From JAULUH01 sp032111745 (GTDB taxonomy: Bacteria > Chloroflexota > Anaerolineae > JAAEKA01), in the NCBI GenBank assembly GCA_032111745.1, contig JAULUH010000199.1, positions 1-6,909 on the forward strand: DNA of 6,909 nt. The letters run 5' to 3'. Each line of letters begins with the position of its first letter. The stretch's first letter is position 1. Below, piece by piece: positions 5,487-6,909 of this stretch. The notes under the pieces were generated by a model that was given only the letters and a program-made list of their open reading frames with translations, was not told where the DNA came from and did no database searches. Position numbers and translations under genes: made by a program.

Positions 5487-6909
5487 ATGGGCATCAAGCG
5501 GGCCATCGAAGCGGTCTATCCGCTGTCGCCCATGCAACAGGGCATGTTGTTCCACACGCTGTATGCCCCGGAGTCGGGCGTTTATGTCGAGCAGCTCACC
5601 TGCGCGATCCGGGGGCAGCTGGACGTTCCGGCCTTTGCCAGGGCGTGGCGGGAGGTGATGGCACGCCATCCGGCGCTGCGCACGTCCTTTGCCTTCAAGC
5701 GGTTGGAGCGGCCAATGCAGGCAGTGCACCGGGACTTGGGACCGGACTGGGTGCAAGAGGACTGGCGGGGATTGCCTGCTGAGGAGCAGGGGGATAGGCT
5801 GGAGGCCTACCTGGCGGCTGAGCGGCAGCGGGGATTCGACCTGAGCCAGGCGCCGCTGCTGCGGCTGGCGCTGGTGCGCACCGAGGAGGAGTGCCATCGT
5901 TTTGTGATGACCATGCACCACATCCTGATGGATGGATGGTCGTTCCCAATTGTGCTGCGGGAGGTGTTCGCGCTGTATGAGGCACATCGCCAGGGAGTGG
6001 TGGGTGGGCTGCCCCCGGCGCGACCCTACCAGGATTACATCGAGTGGCTGCAGATGCAGGACGTGGCGGCGGCGGCGGAGTTCTGGCGGCAGAGCCTGGC
6101 CGGCATGGCCGCGCCGACGCCGCTGGTGGTCGACCGGGCCAGCACGGGCGCGGCGACGGCAGGGCCAGGCAATGTGGAGGTCCGGCTGCCGGCGTCGCAA
6201 AGCGAGGCGCTGGCAGAGGTGGCCCGGCGCTACGGGATAACCCTCGGCGCGATGGTTCAGGGGGTGTGGGCCGTACTGCTGAGCCGGTACAGCGGACAGG
6301 AGGAGGTCGTCTTCGGGGTGACGGTATCAGGCCGGCCGGCCGAACTGGTGGGCGCGGAGGCCATGGTGGGCCTGCTGATCAATACCCTGCCGGTGCGAGT
6401 GCGGGTGGGAGCCGGCATGGGGGTTGCCCAGTTCTTGAGGAAACTGCAGGGCCAGGTGGCCGAGGCGCAGCAGTACGGATACCCGTCGCTGGCAGAGATC
6501 CAGGGATGGAGCATGGTGCCGCGGGAGCGGCCCTTGTTCGAGAGCATCCTGGTGTTCGAGAACTACCCTGTGGAGCACTTTCTGCAGGAACAGGCGGGCG
6601 GTCTCGCCATCGAGGATGTGCAGGCGTACGAGCAGACCAACTACCCGGTGACGGTGATATCGGGGCCCGGGCGGGAGGTGCCGCTGCGCCTGCTGTACGA
6701 CCGCAGCCGGCTGGACGACGGCGTGGCGACGGCGATGTTGGGGCACCTGGCCACACTGGTGGCGGGGCTCGTCGATGGGATCCAGGGAAGCATCGGGGAG
6801 CTCCCCATGTTGACGGCGGGGGAGCGGGAGCAGGTGTTGGTGGCGTGGAACGACACAGCCGTGCCCCTCCCACAGGACCGCACGCTGCATGGCCTGGTGG
6901 AGGAGCAGG
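5487..6909 (+). CDS. Non-ribosomal peptide synthetase, 3'-partial: C-A...
   Basis: This is the start of the next NRPS subunit, open for 474 codons to the window edge with no stop. Only about 10 residues (MGIKRAIEAV) precede a complete C domain. That domain is followed by the C-A linker (LPMLTAGEREQVLVAWNDT, from residue 439) and the first residues of an A domain (LHGLVEEQ). The ATG at 5487 is chosen because it follows the previous stop by 3 bases, has an AGGAG upstream and sits just before the C1 motif. The gene shares strand and frame with the preceding NRPS gene, so the protein probably takes the chain from PCP2, condenses it with its own module's residue and passes it on. A docking function for the short basic N-terminus is plausible but unproven. 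Domains beyond the window are unknown. Confidence 0.93.
   Translation, partial: MGIKRAIEAVYPLSPMQQGMLFHTLYAPESGVYVEQLTCAIRGQLDVPAFARAWREVMARHPALRTSFAFKRLERPMQAVHRDLGPDWVQEDWRGLPAEEQGDRLEAYLAAERQRGFDLSQAPLLRLALVRTEEECHRFVMTMHHILMDGWSFPIVLREVFALYEAHRQGVVGGLPPARPYQDYIEWLQMQDVAAAAEFWRQSLAGMAAPTPLVVDRASTGAATAGPGNVEVRLPASQSEALAEVARRYGITLGAMVQGVWAVLLSRYSGQEEVVFGVTVSGRPAELVGAEAMVGLLINTLPVRVRVGAGMGVAQFLRKLQGQVAEAQQYGYPSLAEIQGWSMVPRERPLFESILVFENYPVEHFLQEQAGGLAIEDVQAYEQTNYPVTVISGPGREVPLRLLYDRSRLDDGVATAMLGHLATLVAGLVDGIQGSIGELPMLTAGEREQVLVAWNDTAVPLPQDRTLHGLVEEQ
5517..6815 (+). other. N-terminal condensation domain of the second NRPS, DCL-like motifs
   Basis: C1 is YPLSPMQQGMLFHTL at residues 11-25. C3 is MHHILMDGWS with HHxxxDG at 144-150 (second, catalytic His145). 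C5 is VGLLINTLPVRV with Asn299, and a LFESILVFENYPV segment follows near residues 351-363. The PMQQGMLFH and HHILMDGW forms differ from the AQQRLWFL and HHIVADGW forms of the C domain in the preceding protein. They are closer to the DCL class, which usually follows an epimerase. The HHxxxxGD motif near the N-terminus that marks dual C/E domains is absent. The sequence looks fully functional. The subtype call is by eye and less certain than the family call. Confidence 0.9.
6885..6909 (+). other. First residues of an adenylation domain, cut by the window end
   Basis: After the C-A linker the frame reads LHGLVEEQ, which lines up with the LHQLFEQQ at the start of A1 in the first gene. It shows that the second protein continues into an A domain. 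Its specificity pocket is outside the window. Confidence 0.75.

Noticed and set aside
6063..6077. GCG-repeat run as a possible phase-variable microsatellite
   Set aside because: It is a short Ala codon run in frame within the C domain. Changes in units of three would not shift the frame, and the run is too short to stand out in this composition.
4725..6200. A long antisense reading frame of about 490 codons covering the end of the first NRPS gene and the start of the second
   Set aside because: Long stop-free antisense frames are expected opposite high-G+C genes. The translation is rich in His, Arg, Gln and Pro, shows no domain motif, and overlaps two well-supported NRPS genes.
1..6909. An undescribed type of biological system
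   Set aside because: Both genes are explained fully by standard NRPS domains. The open questions concern substrate and stereochemistry, not a new mechanism.

Overview
The window is a slice of a non-ribosomal peptide synthetase (NRPS) assembly line from a high-G+C bacterium (roughly two thirds G+C by eye, with strong G/C preference at third codon positions). Nothing in the sequence fixes the phylum. The domain style is the generic bacterial NRPS type shared by cyanobacteria, myxobacteria, Chloroflexota and Firmicutes. Both genes lie on the + strand, and almost every base is coding.

Layout: (1) Bases 1-5483 are the 3' part of a large NRPS gene. Its first residues are the tail of a condensation (C) domain whose body lies upstream of the window, so the ATG at 27 is an internal Met. 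The visible order is [C tail]-A1-PCP1-C-A2-PCP2-C-terminal helical tail. (2) Three bases (GCC) separate the TAA stop from the ATG of a second NRPS gene at 5487, which is in the same reading frame and is preceded by an AGGAG Shine-Dalgarno sequence inside the first gene. It holds a complete N-terminal C domain and the first residues of an A domain before the window ends.

How they work together: the two proteins look like consecutive subunits of one assembly line, translated from one mRNA. A1 has a specificity code, read by alignment to GrsA, of D-A-E-H-I-G-A-V-A(-K). It is not one I can assign, and at best it is weakly lysine-like. A2 reads D-A-W-T-I-A-A-V-C(-K), the classical phenylalanine code. 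The C domain between them is of the LCL type (L-donor), as expected because module 1 has no epimerase. The second protein's C domain has C1 and C3 motifs closer to the DCL type (D-donor), although the Phe module before it has no epimerization domain. That mismatch is the most interesting point here.

No tRNA, rRNA, CRISPR array, mobile element, promoter or terminator is visible. The window looks like ordinary secondary-metabolite machinery with some unresolved specificity and stereochemistry questions, not a new class of system.
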